From assembly GCF_964340395.1 (NCBI RefSeq), contig NC_135551.1, positions 3,333,963 through 3,397,962 on the forward strand: a stretch of 64,000 nt of DNA, read 5' to 3'. Of the stretch, positions 26,599 through 41,500 are shown one piece after another. The translations under genes were made by a program, and so were the position numbers. The notes beneath the pieces were generated by a model. The model was given only the letters and a program-made list of their open reading frames with translations. It searched no databases and was not told the origin of the DNA. Numbering within the stretch: the stretch's first letter is position 1; every line of letters begins with the position of its first letter. This DNA comes from Glandiceps talaboti. Taxonomy: Eukaryota > Hemichordata > Enteropneusta > Spengelidae.

Positions 26599-29500
26599 AC
26601 ACACAGACAGACAGACAGACAGACAGACGAAAGCATATTAACAATATATACTTTCTCTTTGGAGGTAAAAATGGAAGCCATATTTGTTATTGATGGTTGA
26701 ATAGTTAGTGGCATGAATCAACTGGCATATCTATTGGTTAGATTTTAAAACTGAAATACTAGTAGAATGAGTTCACAATTCATTATGTTGGAAAATGATT
26801 CAAATATCACTATCTTTCTCATCTGTACAAATCCATTCAATTGACTACTGTGATATTGTTCTAGTGCCAGAGTGGGTGTCTGTGGTGGATGGATACCATA
26901 GACTGGTCTATTCAATCATCTGAAGACAAAGAATTGGTTGATAAGATCCATGATGAGTTGGCTTCCAAGGCATCAACTAATACTATAACCATAATGCATA
27001 GGTATGTTATCTAGTCTTTATCACATTCTTTAGTTTTTGCTGTCAGAAAGCCCAAGTAAATCTTACAGTTATTTTCACCATTTCAATTTTTGCCCAGTGA
27101 AAATCTGGAGATGGTTCAATCCTTCTGATTAGTTGAAAGAGGAAGGAAGGTCATACCTATTGTTTGATTGTTGGCCAGTAAGTTGTCAAAAAAGTCACTT
27201 TCACCACCTCTACATCTCATGACTGCTCTTAAAATAAGAGAAATTGAATTATTCAAATTAACCATGAACTGACAGCTGTACAGTGGGGTAGGGAATTCTG
27301 GGTATGGTGCTCAATTACCTATGCTGATGTCATCAAGTGTCTGTAACTATTGTTTCTACCTTACAGGACTGGGGTAGGGAATTCTGGGTATGGTGCTCAA
27401 TTACCCATGCTGATGTCATCAAGTGTCTGTAACTATTGTTTCTACCTTACAGGACTGGGGTAGGGAATTCTGGGTATGGTGCTCAATTACCCATGCTGAT
27501 GTCATCAAGTGTCTGTAACTATTGTTTCTACCTTACAGGACTGGGGTAGGGAATTCTGGGTATGGTGCTCAATTACCTATGCTGATGTCACCAAGAGCAT
27601 TAGTGTCTGTATCTATTGTTTCTACTTTACAGAACTGGGGTAGGGAATTCTGGGTATGGTGCCCAATTACCTATGCTGATGTCACCAAGAGCATTAGTGT
27701 CTGTATCTATTGTTTCTACCTTACAGGACTGGGGTAGGGAATTCTGGGTATGGTGCCCAATTACCTATGCTGATGTCACCAAGAGCATTAGTGTCTGTAT
27801 CTATTGTTTCTACCTTACAGAACTGGGGTAGGGAATTCTGGGTATGGTGCCCAATTACCTATGCTGATGTCACCAAGAGCATTAGTGTCTGTATCTATTG
27901 TTTCTACTTTACAGAACTGGGGTAGGGAATTCTGGGTATGGTGCTCAATTACTTATGCTGATGTCACCAAGAGCATTAGTGTCTGTATCTATTGTTTCTA
28001 CTTTACAGAACTGGGGTAGGGAATTCTGGGTATGGTGCCCAATTACCTATGCTGATGTCACCAAGAGCATTAGTGTCTGTATCTATTGTTTCTACCTTAC
28101 AGGACTGGGGTAGGGAATTCTGGGTATGGTGCCCAATTACCTATGCTGATGTCACCAAGAGCATTAGTGTCTGTATCTATTGTTTCTACTTTACAGGACT
28201 GGGGTAGGGAATTCTGGGTATGGTGCTCAATTACCTATGCTGATGTCATCAAAAGCATTAGTGTCTGTATCTATTGTTTCTACTTTACAGAACTGGGGTA
28301 GGGAATTCTGGGTATGGTGCTCAATTACTTATGCTGATGTCATCAAAAGCATTAGTGTCTGTATCAATTGTTTCTACCTTACAGGACTGGGGTAGGGAAT
28401 TCTGGGTATGGTGCTCAATTACTTATGCTGATGTCATCAAAAGCATTAGTGTCTGTATCTATTGTTTCTACCTTACAGGACTGGGGTAGGGAATTCTGGG
28501 TATGGTGCTCAATTACCTATGCTGATGTCATCAAAAGCATTAGTGTCTGTATCTATTGTTTCTACCTTACAGAACTGGGGTAGGGAATTCTGGGTATGGT
28601 GCTCAATTACCTATGCTGATGTCATCAAAAGCATTAGTGTCTGTATCAATTGTTTCTACTTTACAGGTTAAGTGATGTTTTAATCTGCATTTGCATATGG
28701 CTTAGGTGGAAACAACAGACAGACTGAAACTTAGTTATTGGTGATGTAAGCAAAAGTACTTGGACACCTTCATTGTTTACTTACCCGAATTACCTCTTTA
28801 CTAGTCACTGTTGGTACTGTGTACACTGACTTGATGTCCATGTGTAAACATTGAAAATTAAAGATCAGCACCATTGATTAGTCAAAAAATTGTATATTTA
28901 TTTGATAGTTATAGGGTTTACTCAATTATGGTAGATGATGTCAATGAGTTCAAAAAATAAATGAAATATGTCTCAAATACTAACAATAGTTTAATACAAA
29001 AACAGTCAATTAGAGCTACTGATATTTGATTCAGCTATTTAGAGTCTGACATGCACAACTGACAACCTGATACAAATTTTCAGTGGTTCATATTTGGAAA
29101 ATAATGAATTGCACATTACAATTATAGTTACGGTGACATGATAACAGTATATGTATATTATATGGTGGATGTTTACACATGTGATCACAGTTGTTATGTG
29201 TTAGTTCTTTTGTTCTCATTGTGGAAGTGTCCATCATATATACAAGTTTATCATATTGTTTTGTACAGGTTTCGCAATGCTAGTGGTTTGCGATATGTAT
29301 TACAGAATGAATTAGAGAAACTAGAAGATTCCCATAGCGAGGTGTTACAAACACTACATAGTCTAAGTAAAGAACCAGATATGAAGATGTTAAATTCAGC
29401 CATTGAGTGTCATCTCAGACCATTTAAAGGTCTTGTAAAGAAAGAGTAAGTAGTGAATTCTTAATTCATGTACTTGTTATTCTATATGAACCTGTCTACA

Positions 29501-32500
29501 GCCCTTCTTAAAATAGCGTTCAGGTTTTATGGTCAAACATGTCTGAAGATAGCCACATTTAAACAAGTAACATCAAGAGAAACAGAGATAAGTTACCATC
29601 TGTCCACAATGGGTGGGCACAACCATGCAGACTCATACTGTAAACAGTGAGCGGGAAATTCAAAGAACTTGACTCACTGTAATTTAGTTTAGCAACTCTA
29701 GAGAGTATAGTTGAAGTGTTACACAACTGATGACATTCTAGAAAGTATAGTTGAAGTGTTACACAACTGATGACATTCTAGAAAGTATAGTTGAAGTGTT
29801 ACACAGCTGATGACATTCTAGAAAGTATAGTTGAAGTGTTACACAGCTGATGACATTCTAGAGAGTATAGTTAAAGTGTTACACAACTGATGACATTCTA
29901 GAGAGTATAATTGAAGTGTTACACAACTGATGACATTCTAGAGAGTATAGTTGAAGTGTTACACAGCTGATGACATTCTAGAGAGTATAGTTGAAGTGTT
30001 CCACAACTGATGACATTCTAGAGAGTATAGTTGAAGTGTTCCACAACTGATGACATTCTAGAAAGTATAGTTGAAGTGTTACACAACTGATGACATTCTA
30101 GAGAGTATAGTTGAAGTGTTCCACAACTGATGACATTCTAGAAAGTATAGTTGAAGTGTTACACAACTGATGACATTCTAGAGAGTATAGTTGAAGTGTT
30201 CCACAACTGATGACATTCTAGAGAGTATAATTGAAGTGTTACACAACTGATGACATTCTAGAGAGTATAATTGAAGTGTTACACAACTGATGACATTCTA
30301 GAGAGTATAGTTGAAGTGTTACACAGCTGATGACATTCTAGAGAGTATAGTTGAAGTGTTACACAACTGATGACATTCTAGAGAGTATAGTTGAAGTGTT
30401 ACACAACTGATGACATTCTAGAGAGTATAGTTGAAGTGTTACACAACTGATGACATTCTAGAGAGTGTAGTTAAAGTGTTACACAACTGATGACATTCTA
30501 GAGAGTATAGTTGAAGTGTTACACAACTGATGACATTCTAGAGAGTGTAGTTAAAGTGTTACACAGCTGATGACATTCTAGAGAGTGTAGTTGAAGTGTT
30601 ACACAACTGATGACATTCTAGAGAGTATAATTGATTGAAGTGTTACACAACTGATGACATTCTAGAGAGTATAATTGAAGTGTTACACAACTGATGACAT
30701 TCTAGAGAGTATAATTGAAGTGTTACACAGCTGATGACATTCTAGAGAGTATAATTGAAGTGTTACACAGCTGATGACATTCTAGAGAGTATAATTGAAG
30801 TGTTACACAGCTGATGACATTCTAGAGAGTATAATTGAAGTGTTACACAGCTGATGACATTCTAGAGAGTATAATTGAAGTGTTACACAGCTGATGACAT
30901 TCTAGAGAGTATAATTGAAGTGTTACACAACTGATGACATTCTAGAGAGTATAATTGAAGTGTTACACAGCTGATGACATTCTAGAGAGTATAATTGAAG
31001 TGTTACACAGCTGATGACATTCTAGAGAGTATAGTTAAAGTGTTACACAGCTGATGACATTCTAGAGAGTATAGTTGAAGTGTTACACAACTGATGACAT
31101 TCTAGAGAGTATAATTGAAGTGTTACACAGCTGATGACATTCTAGAGAGTGTAGTTGAAGTGTTACACAACTGATGACATTCTAGAGAGTATAATTGAAG
31201 TGTTCCACAACTGATGACATTCTAGAGAGTATAATTGAAGTGTTACACAACTGATGACATTCTAGAGAGTATAATTGAAGTGTTACACAACTGATGGCAT
31301 TCTAGAGAGTATAGTTAAAGTGTTACACAACTGATGACATTCTAGAGAGTATAATTGAAGTGTTACACAACTGATGACATTCTAGAGAGTATAGTTGAAG
31401 TGTTACACAACTGATGGCATTCTAGAGAGTATAATTGAAGTGTTACACAACTGATGACATTCTAGAGAGTATAATTGAAGTGTTACACAACTGATGACAT
31501 TCTAGAGAGTATAATTGAAGTGTTACACAACTGATGACATTCTAGAGAGTATAGTTAAAGTGTTACACAACTGATGACATTCTAGAGAGTATAGTTGAAG
31601 TGTTACACAGCTGATGACATTCTAGAGAGTATAATTGAAGTGTTACACAACTGATGACATTCTAGAGAGTATAATTGAAGTGTTACACAGCTGATGACAT
31701 TCTAGAGAGTATAGTTGAAGTGTTACACAACTGATGACATTCTAGAGAGTATAATTGAAGTGTTACACAGCTGATGACATTCTAGAGAGTGTAGTTGAAG
31801 TGTTACACAACTGATGACATTCTAGAGAGTATAATTGATTGAAGTGTTACACAACTGATGACATTCTAGAGAGTATAATTGAAGTGTTACACAACTGATG
31901 ACATTCTAGAGAGTATAATTGAAGTGTTACACAGCTGATGACATTCTAGAGAGTATAATTGAAGTGTTACACAGCTGATGACATTCTAGAGAGTATAATT
32001 GAAGTGTTACACAGCTGATGACATTCTAGAGAGTATAATTGAAGTGTTACACAACTGATGACATTCTAGAGAGTATAGTTGAAGTGTTACACAACTGATG
32101 ACATTCTAGAGAGTATAATTGAAGTGTTACACAGCTGATGACATTCTAGAGAGTGTAGTTGAAGTGTTACACAACTGATGACATTCTAGAGAGTATAGTT
32201 GAAGTGTTACACAGCTGATGACATTCTAGAGAGTATAATTGAAGTGTTACACAACTGATGACATTCTAGAGAGTATAATTGAAGTGTTACACAACTGATG
32301 ACATTCTAGAGAGTATAATTGAAGTGTTACACAGCTGATGACATTCTAGAGAGTATAGTTGAAGTGTTACACAACTGATGACATTCTAGAGAGTATAGTT
32401 GAAGTGTTACACAACTGATGACATTCTAGAGAGTATAATTGAAGTGTTACACAACTGATGACATTCTAGAGAGTATAGTTGAAGTGTTACACAACTGATG

Positions 32501-35500
32501 ACATTCTAGAGAGTATAATTGAAGTGTTACACAACTGATGACATTCTAGAGAGTATAGTTGAAGTGTTACACAACTGATGACATTCTAGAGAGTATAGTT
32601 GAAGTGTTACACAACTGATGACATTCTAGAGAGTATAGTTGAAGTGTTACACAACTGATGACATTCTAGAAAGTATAGTTGAAGTGTTACACAACTGATG
32701 ACATTCTAGAAAGTATAGTTGAAGTGTTACACAACTGATGACATTCTAGAGAGTACCGGGTATAGTTGAAGTGTTACAAAGATACCCTATAAAGGCATAA
32801 TATCAACTTGATGTTTTTCTGAAATTACAAGTAATTGTAGATGATGTAAAATCATGAAATGAGTCCAGAACCCATTATGTATGTTAATGTCTCTATTTCC
32901 TGGAGTGGCATTCCCCTTTAGTGTTTTAATAATGCAGATATCTCAATCTGTCACTTTGAAATACAAGTATTCTCTTCTGTTATGGAAGATACCTTTTCAC
33001 TCTCTTTCATGCACTCAATAGTTTATATTACCATCTACTGCTATGTTAGATATTTTCATGAAATATTACTCATCTCTCATATATTTTCAGTTGTGTTTTC
33101 TGTCAAGCTGATGCTGTGTTTTCTCAGTATGAAACCAAGCTCTTCTCTATGCAAAAGAGGTGAGTGTTATTGAAATACAGGTTTCAAGCAATCTGAAGAT
33201 TTGATCTCCTCATACAGGAGACGATTGAAATAGGTTGAAACGTTACATAACATTGATGTACATTCAATAATTGATATTCATTGATGTTGTACTTCAAGCA
33301 AATCTTTTGTTCTATGACCTGGTTGTACATGTATTAGGAATTTGATGAAGTCTTTGTCAGTATTCAGTATACAAGGCATTCCACACCAAAGTGTCTAATA
33401 ACCAATAGAGAAATATTGTGTGGTTTAAACAAAGTATTAGAACTGTTTCTGCAATATATATACATGAATAAAATAGGAATGGTACAGAAAGTTCACAACT
33501 AATATTAACAAAAGTACATGTACACATACTCTGAAAATCACTTTAATGATGTAAATTGTAAGAGGGACCTGCCCAGATTAATCATCTCAATCTGAAATTA
33601 TTCAGAAATCTTCAGGAATTAGTGATAGAAGAACAAGATGGTGATACCGTGGTGATGGGTCAGGGAAGTCAAACTACAGGCACCTGGGCTGCTGGTGAGG
33701 TTGAAAGAAGTCTAAAAGTCATCCTAAGTTATGCCAAGTTACGTCGCTATAGTGATGACGATCTCACTGTCCAAGATGGCAACACACAAATGGAATTGTT
33801 TGAAAATTTGAGAAAAGAATTTAAAGTGAGTTTTTCAATTCATCAATATATTTTGTGTATATAAACAAAATGGGGGCTCATCTCAGTCTATAAATTTTTA
33901 CTGTAACTCAAGACTGGTATAACGACATTGTATGACTTGGGTTTCTAGACACAGTTTTGTATGACTTAGGTTTCTAGACACAGTTTTGTATGACTTGGCT
34001 TTCTAGACACAGTTTTGTATGACTTGGCTTTCTAGACATAGTTTTGTATGACTTGGCTTTCTAGACACAGTTTTGTATGACTTGGCTTTCAAGACATAGT
34101 TTTGAATGACTTGGCTTTCTAGACACAGTTTTGTATGACTTGGCTTTCTAGACACAGTTTTGTATGACTTAGGTTTCTAGACACAGTTTTGTATGACTTG
34201 GCTTTCTCATCGTACATAGTTTTGTATGACTTGGCTTTCTAGACACAGTTTGGTATGACTTCACTTTCTATAGACACAGATTTGTATGACTTGGGTTTCT
34301 AGACACAGTTTTGTATGACTTGGGTTTCTAGACACAGTTTTGTATGACTTGGGTTTCTACCATGGAATTCTTGCAAATTAAGGAAAGTGGATTCGTATTC
34401 AATTCTCTGTGTGTATCATGTTGTATGTTGTACTGCAATGAATTTTATGCAGGAATGAATTTTTGAGGCAAAACTAAAAATACAGAGCTTAACAACTCAG
34501 GTAAGTTTGTTCATCCACAACAACAAATCTTTCCCACCCTGTTGTACTGATTATTATTATAGTCAGCTGTTATACCCTAACATTTAATGTACTGTGATTA
34601 TTTTGACAGTGTTTGAGATCTGTATGGATGTCTCTGAGAGACCATGTAGCTGCTATGGATGAACTTGAGATGACAACGATGAGGTTACGATTGTTACTAC
34701 CCGATGAACCCCATGACCCTGACTCACAGCCTTACATCATTGAACCTTGCAGGGTAGGTTAAAGGTCAAATCTGTCATACCTTGTTTAAAGGTCAAATCT
34801 GTCAGAATAGTCACAGATATATGTAATCTGTTATGTCAAATGTTTGTATGGCTGTAGTGAAATAATGGTAATCACCATTTCTAGACTGTAGAATCATGCC
34901 ATACATACCTGTACCAAAATATTAATGACTATGTCATGTAGAACCTGTAGGTCAGCATACAGCAAGAATTCTTTCAAGTCAGAGAAATTTTCGCTAAAGA
35001 CATATTTTGGGGTTATTTTGCTGAAATGAATAGTGAGTAATCTGCCTTGTACATTAAAATAATTTCAATTCAACAATGTACTAGTCTGTAATTAGTAAAA
35101 ATTAGTCTTTGAGAACTATTTTAAGACAGTTAAAAAAGTGAAATTTTCTAGTGACAAAAATATCTTAAGTGTACAGTTTAATACTGTACTATTAGACTGA
35201 AGTTGTTTTCCCTTGCCTTAGGAATATGTGAAGGGCTGCATGTGTTATCATTGCCACTGTTGTAGGGAGCATGTTTTACTATAGTGAGTGAGTGAGTGGG
35301 TGGATGAGTGAGTGAGTGGGTGGGTGGATGGGTGGGTGGGTGGGTGAGTGAGTGGGTGGGTGGGTGGGTGGGTGAGTGAGTGGGTGGGTGGGTGAGTGAG
35401 TGGGTGGGTGGGTGGGTGAGTGAGTGGGTGAGTGAGTGAGTGGGTGGGTGGATGGATGGGTGGGTGAGTGGGTGAGTGAGTGGGTGGGTGGATGGATGGA

Positions 35501-38500
35501 TGGGTGGGTGAGTGAGTGGGTGGGCGGGTGGGTGAGTGAGTGAGTGAGTGGGTGGGTGGGTGGGTGAGTGGGTGGGTGGGTGGGTGGGTGAGTGAGTGAG
35601 TGAGTGAGGCACACACCTGATGTAAGAGTTGACTCTGATAACTTAGTCAAGATTACTTTATATGAAGGCGTGTATTTATGAAAACTCTGTGCATGTTGTA
35701 CTATTAGGTTGAGTAAGACATTGAATCAGATACAACTTTGTTGTCATATCTTTTTGTAGTTTGATCAAACCCGGTTGAAGCATATATCAGACAAAATTAT
35801 AGCAACTTCAGAATTACGAAAGAAGCTTGGACAGTTGCTATATTTGACAAATTTGGCCAAAGTACAAGATGGCTGCCAAGAAGGCTGTAATCCCGAGCCT
35901 TGTCCTATATGTGCCAAACAACTTGGTTCACAGGTCAGTTGTTCTAGACTTTGACATTTTAACACAATATGCTGCATTGTGATAATGGTACATTAGTTAT
36001 TTGACATTGAGTACAATATTTGGAAGTGATATTGAGTACAATATTTGGAAGTGATATTTTGACATTGAGTACAATATTTGGAAGTGATATTGAGTACAAT
36101 ATTTGGAAGTGATATTTTGACATTGAGTACAATATTTGGAAGTGATATTTTGACATTGAGTACAATATTTGGAAGTGATATTTTGACATTGAGTACAATA
36201 TTTGGAAGTGATATTTTGACATTGAGTACAATATTTGGAAGTGATATTTTGACATTGAGTACAATATTTGGAAGTGATATTTTGACATTGAGTACAATAT
36301 TTGGAAGTGATATTTTGACCAGAAATGAGGGCCAGAATATGGTAGACCTGCATTTACTGTTTATTTTCCATTTTATACCCATAAAACTATTAGGACTTAG
36401 ACCAGTGATATTTGTACATATACAAAATCTAACTTACTTCCACATGTATTTGACTGCATGGAGTGCTCTATCAACATTACATCACACACTTTTACCAGGT
36501 TTTCCTCTTGTGCATACCAAGTTCTCAAACCTTAGTAAAACACTGGTGATTTTCATATCTTATTTTATCAAATCTATATTTTATAATTCTGAACTTCTTT
36601 AAATTTAAATAGTATAAAATAGCAAAAATTGTTTTTAATCCCCAACAGTCATTTTCCAGAGGTGACTATTTGGTTCCATCCATGTCTTGATCTGTCCATG
36701 CATGTGTGCATTCACCAGCAAATCTCTAACATCCACCAACTGATTTCAACCAAACCTGGCACAAATGTAATATACTATGAGAGACGTATGCATGTTACTT
36801 TAATTTGTGACCTAATCAAATATGGCCGTATGGCAGCCATACTTGCTAAAAGTCTTCTCCAATGTCAAATATGGCCGTATGGCAGCCATATAAAAGTCTT
36901 CTCCAATATCAAATAGCCAAATTTGGTTTATCATCATAGCTTTTTAGTCAAACATTTGATGATGATATTTTAATCATGACTTGGATTTTTTCGGTGATAC
37001 ATAATTTATGCATATGTTACTTAATTTTGTGACTTTGACCTCGATAGCAAAATGGTAAAGTTGTATAAAAACAAACATTTTGCTGCTTCCCTCCAAAAGT
37101 TTGATACAGATGAACTCCATTTCAAGTGTCTCCCCCCACAATACCAATGGTAAGCTTTTAATTAAGACATTGACCTTTGACCCTGGCAAAGATTTTCAAG
37201 TCAAAATAACCAAAAGTTGTCTTCAACTCAAAAGTTGAATACACAAAGACTACACTTAGTGTCTACATTCATATTATCAAGGGTCAGCTTTCTTTTTATA
37301 CCTTAACCTTTGACTTTGACATTGACCTCCATATTCAATATCAAATAGCAAATTAGTTAATAATTAATAAATTGGATGTTTCGTATTGAGAGACACCATT
37401 CAAGTGTCTACACCTATATTTGCATGTTTTGTATCTAGAGACACCATTCAAGTGTCTACACCTATAGTTGGATGTTTTGTATCTAGAGACACCATTCAAG
37501 TGTCCACAACTATATTTGGATGTTTTGTATCTAGAGCCACCATTCAAGTGTCTACGCCTATATTTGGATGTTTTGTATCTAGAGACACCATTCAAGTGTC
37601 TACACTTATAGTTGGATGTTTTGTATCTAGAGACACCATTCAAGTGTCTACACCTATATTTGGATGTTTTGTATCTAGAGACACCATTCAAGTGTCTACA
37701 CCTATATTTGGATGTTTTGTATCTAGAGACACCATTCAAGTGTCTACGCCTATATTTGGATGTTTTGTATCTAGAGACACCATTCAAGTGTCTACACCTA
37801 TAGTTGGATGTTTTGTATCTAGAGACACCATTCAAGTGTCTACACCTATATTTGTAGAGGTTAACTGTCAAGGTGGATATGAGAGCTTCCTTTTACCTTG
37901 ACCATAACCACCTCAAATATTAAATTGTTCCATATGTTTTGAAGTGTTATCCTTAGAGACACCATTTAGATGAGTACCCCCATATTGTTAGAGGTATGGT
38001 TACTATTCACATTGTTAGAGGTATGGTTACTATTCACATTGTTAGAGGTATGGTTACTATTCACATTGTTAGAGGTATGGTTACTATTCACATTGTTAGA
38101 GGTATGGTTACTATTCACATTGTTAGAGGTATGGTTACTATTCACATTGTTAGAGGTATGGTTACTATTCACATTGTTAGAGGTATGGTTACTATTCACA
38201 TTGTTAGAGGTATGGTTACTATTCACATTGTTAGAGGTATGGTTACTATTCACATTGTTAGAGGTATGGTTACTATTCACATTGTTAGAGGTATGGTTAC
38301 TATTCACATTGACTTTTGACCAAAACATTCACTTTCGAGGTCAAACTTTAATTTGCAGATTCCAATAAACCAGTTTGGGTTTATGTATTCTATCAATGTT
38401 TTGTTTTATGATTGCAGTGGACTGTACTACATTGTGGACATTGCTTTTGTAATGACTGCATGGACATCTTAATACGCCAATATAGTGTTGGTGGTAGGAG

Positions 38501-41500
38501 TGGTGCCATCAAGTGTGCTATATGTCGACAGAGGACACCCATTAGAGAGATCTCGTATGTTAGTACAGACCCCAGTAGTCATCTCAATGAAGAAGATAAA
38601 CATATCAAAGTTAAGGTAGGAGTAGAATAGATGTATACATATTATGGTTTTGAAAAGTCTCAATTACCCAAAATCTCCCCACTGGAGAATCTACCATAAG
38701 GCCACCAGACAAGAGCCTGGGGAAACGTACTCCAAAGTCGCCCACTTCGGATCTCTTTCCCAGAGCAATGCATGCTGGGAATACATCATGTCCTACATTG
38801 CTGAATGATCTAGTTACCTTCGCAACAGGTTTATCTGTCTCAGTTGACAGATACAGGTTAATTACAACTAACAGGCCTCCAGCCCTGTATTTTTTACGAC
38901 TTGGAAGAAATGTACTACATGTATGTAACTTTCGGTGCAGGCAACTTTGGATTACGTTTCCCCAGACTGGTGGGCTTGGTGGTCTTATAGTAGAGCCCTC
39001 AGTGGTGAGAGTCTGGGTAACCGAGACTGGGCTTTGAAAGGCAGATTTACATTCTTTTACTTCACAGTAACCATAAAAATGTGTACTGGTATACAGCATT
39101 TCAGCATTTACTGGACAGAGAGAAGGCAAAGTTGAGGTCATCTGAGAAAAATGATCATGATCTGTTTACTGTTGGTGACTTGATTTCATGTCAAGTTGTT
39201 AGAAGAATCCAAAGAGACACATTGATGTTGTATTTGTAGTAGTCTATACATATTGAGATTTTTAAGAGTAAAGTCACTTGTTTTATTAAGAATCAACTCA
39301 GATCAGTTATGTTGTTTGTTTGTTTGTTTGTTTGTTGCAGGGAAGCCATTCAACAAAAGTGGAGGCAGTTGTTAGAACCTTGAAGAAGATCCAAAGCAGG
39401 GAACAAGGAACTAAGGCACTAGTTTTCTCAACTGTAAGTTTCCGATCTCTGCCTTTATCATCTGTAATATCATAAGTAGGCAAAGCCCATAAGCTCGCAC
39501 AGGGTAGATTCATTTGTGAGCAGCTGCCTCACGATGATATCATAGATAGCACCCTCCGTGTGGAGCATACGCATAGTATATAGAACGCGCATACATAGTC
39601 ATTGTGCTGCAATGCATCCTTGGGTAAAACCACCAAAAAACATCACATAGTATATAGGACGCACATGTGTACTAGTCATTGAGCTGCTACACGGCCTCTG
39701 CGTGAGCTATAATCTCTCATCTGCCCGATGTCAACTTATCTTATACACTCATATATATATATTATGTAGTTTGTAGTGTTCTCGTAAGTCAGATTTTTAC
39801 AACACCCATGACCTAATTCATGGACCATGTTGTGACAAAGACTTGGATGTGTATATCTGTGCTGCTGGCATGCCAATTGTGTTGATTTCCTGAAATAAAC
39901 TAATTAATCTAATGGAAAATTAATCATAGCTGTCTGAAACATGTGACTTAAAGTTTAATCTGATGGGTGTGGATTCAATGCAATGGTTCCAATCTTATCT
40001 CACTAGCAGAAAACAATTAGTTAATGTAAATTAATTGAATTCAGATTCCAAGGATATTCACTGTGGTGTTCCACAAGGAAGTATTCTGTGAATTTTTGTG
40101 AATTTCAATCAAATGTAAACTCCTACTCTGTGCAATATTAGTGTCACATTAATGCCTCAGTGTTAAGCAAAGAACTTGACAAATGGCTAATTGACGATAA
40201 GCTTTCACTCCATCTAGGGAATACAGATCAAAATGCACATTGCATAGATAAACTCAAAATCAATGTGATATTCATGCCAGCAAGTCTGTCAAATACCTTT
40301 GACTTGATCTTGACAAACAAAGTGTATCAGGGATCTAAAATCTTCAAAAGTTGTTAAAGTTAAGAAAACAATTTCTAGGCTTATATTGCTTTATTAACAA
40401 GTATATTTTCTCAACAAAAATTCCCACAAAACCTTTGTGCTGCTCTAATTCATTACGTCACTTTGACACTATCAGGTGTATCCACTAGCCTAATGTAGCA
40501 ACAGCCAAAGATGACGTCTTTATCAATTTTAATAAAATTTTATCAAGATGAACAAAAGTAGAGTTGTCAATACTACTTTGTAACTTCTTAACTTTGTCGT
40601 CTTTTTATAAAATGTAAGTGTACCCGTGACAAACTATAAGACAATTACCTTACAGCACTTGAACTACAAACTTTATAATTAATCACTAGAATCTTGCTCT
40701 AAACAGAATGTTTCTACCAATCCAATTATATCATGATTGCTACACAACAAAACAAAATCTGAAATTTGGTGGGAACATTCTTAGGGGCGAGTAAATTAAG
40801 ATTTGTTCATGACATGATGATTCCATCAGTAATATGCAAATTGGGCTAAAAATGTGTCTTTTTTGTCAAAACCTATAATTCCAAAACTACTCAGCAGATT
40901 GGGCTGAAAGTTAATAGGGATGCATCTGTGGGTGTATAGATGAAGAAATTTAAACATATAATGATCTCATCAGGAATATGCAAATTAGGTGTAAACATGT
41001 GAATATTGGTCAAAAATTTGTATCTCAAAAAGTAGATGGTGAAACTTGGTGAGATGTTTCTGAAAGTGTTATTCTGCAGATTTTCTTCAAAACATTTTGA
41101 CACAATTGGCCCTAGCAACCATGACCACGCCCTTAGCAACAATCAAATGGCAGTATATTTTGGTTAAATAACAACATCATCTGGTAGGCAAATGAGTAAA
41201 CATTCAAAAAATGTATGCAAATATTCTAGCAACCATGACCACGCCCATAGCAACAGCCAAATGGTCGTGTATTTCACAAAGATAACAACAGGGATTAATA
41301 GAAATTGAATAAACATTCAAAAAATGTATGTAAATGTGCCTAGCAACAAGACCATGCCCATAGCAATGGCCAAATGATCACGTATGTTGCAAAGATAATA
41401 TCAGGAATTCATACACAAGTGAACAGAAAGATTAAAAAATGTATGCAAATCTATCTAGCAACATGACCACGCCCATAGCAATGGCCAAATGATCATGTAT

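Noticed and set aside
26491-26714. Histidine/threonine-rich ORFs
   Set aside because: Translation of CA/CAGA microsatellite sequence in intron 15.
35283-35607. Telomere-like repeat
   Set aside because: Steps are GTGA/GTGG/GATG tetranucleotides, not TTAGGG; it sits inside an intron.
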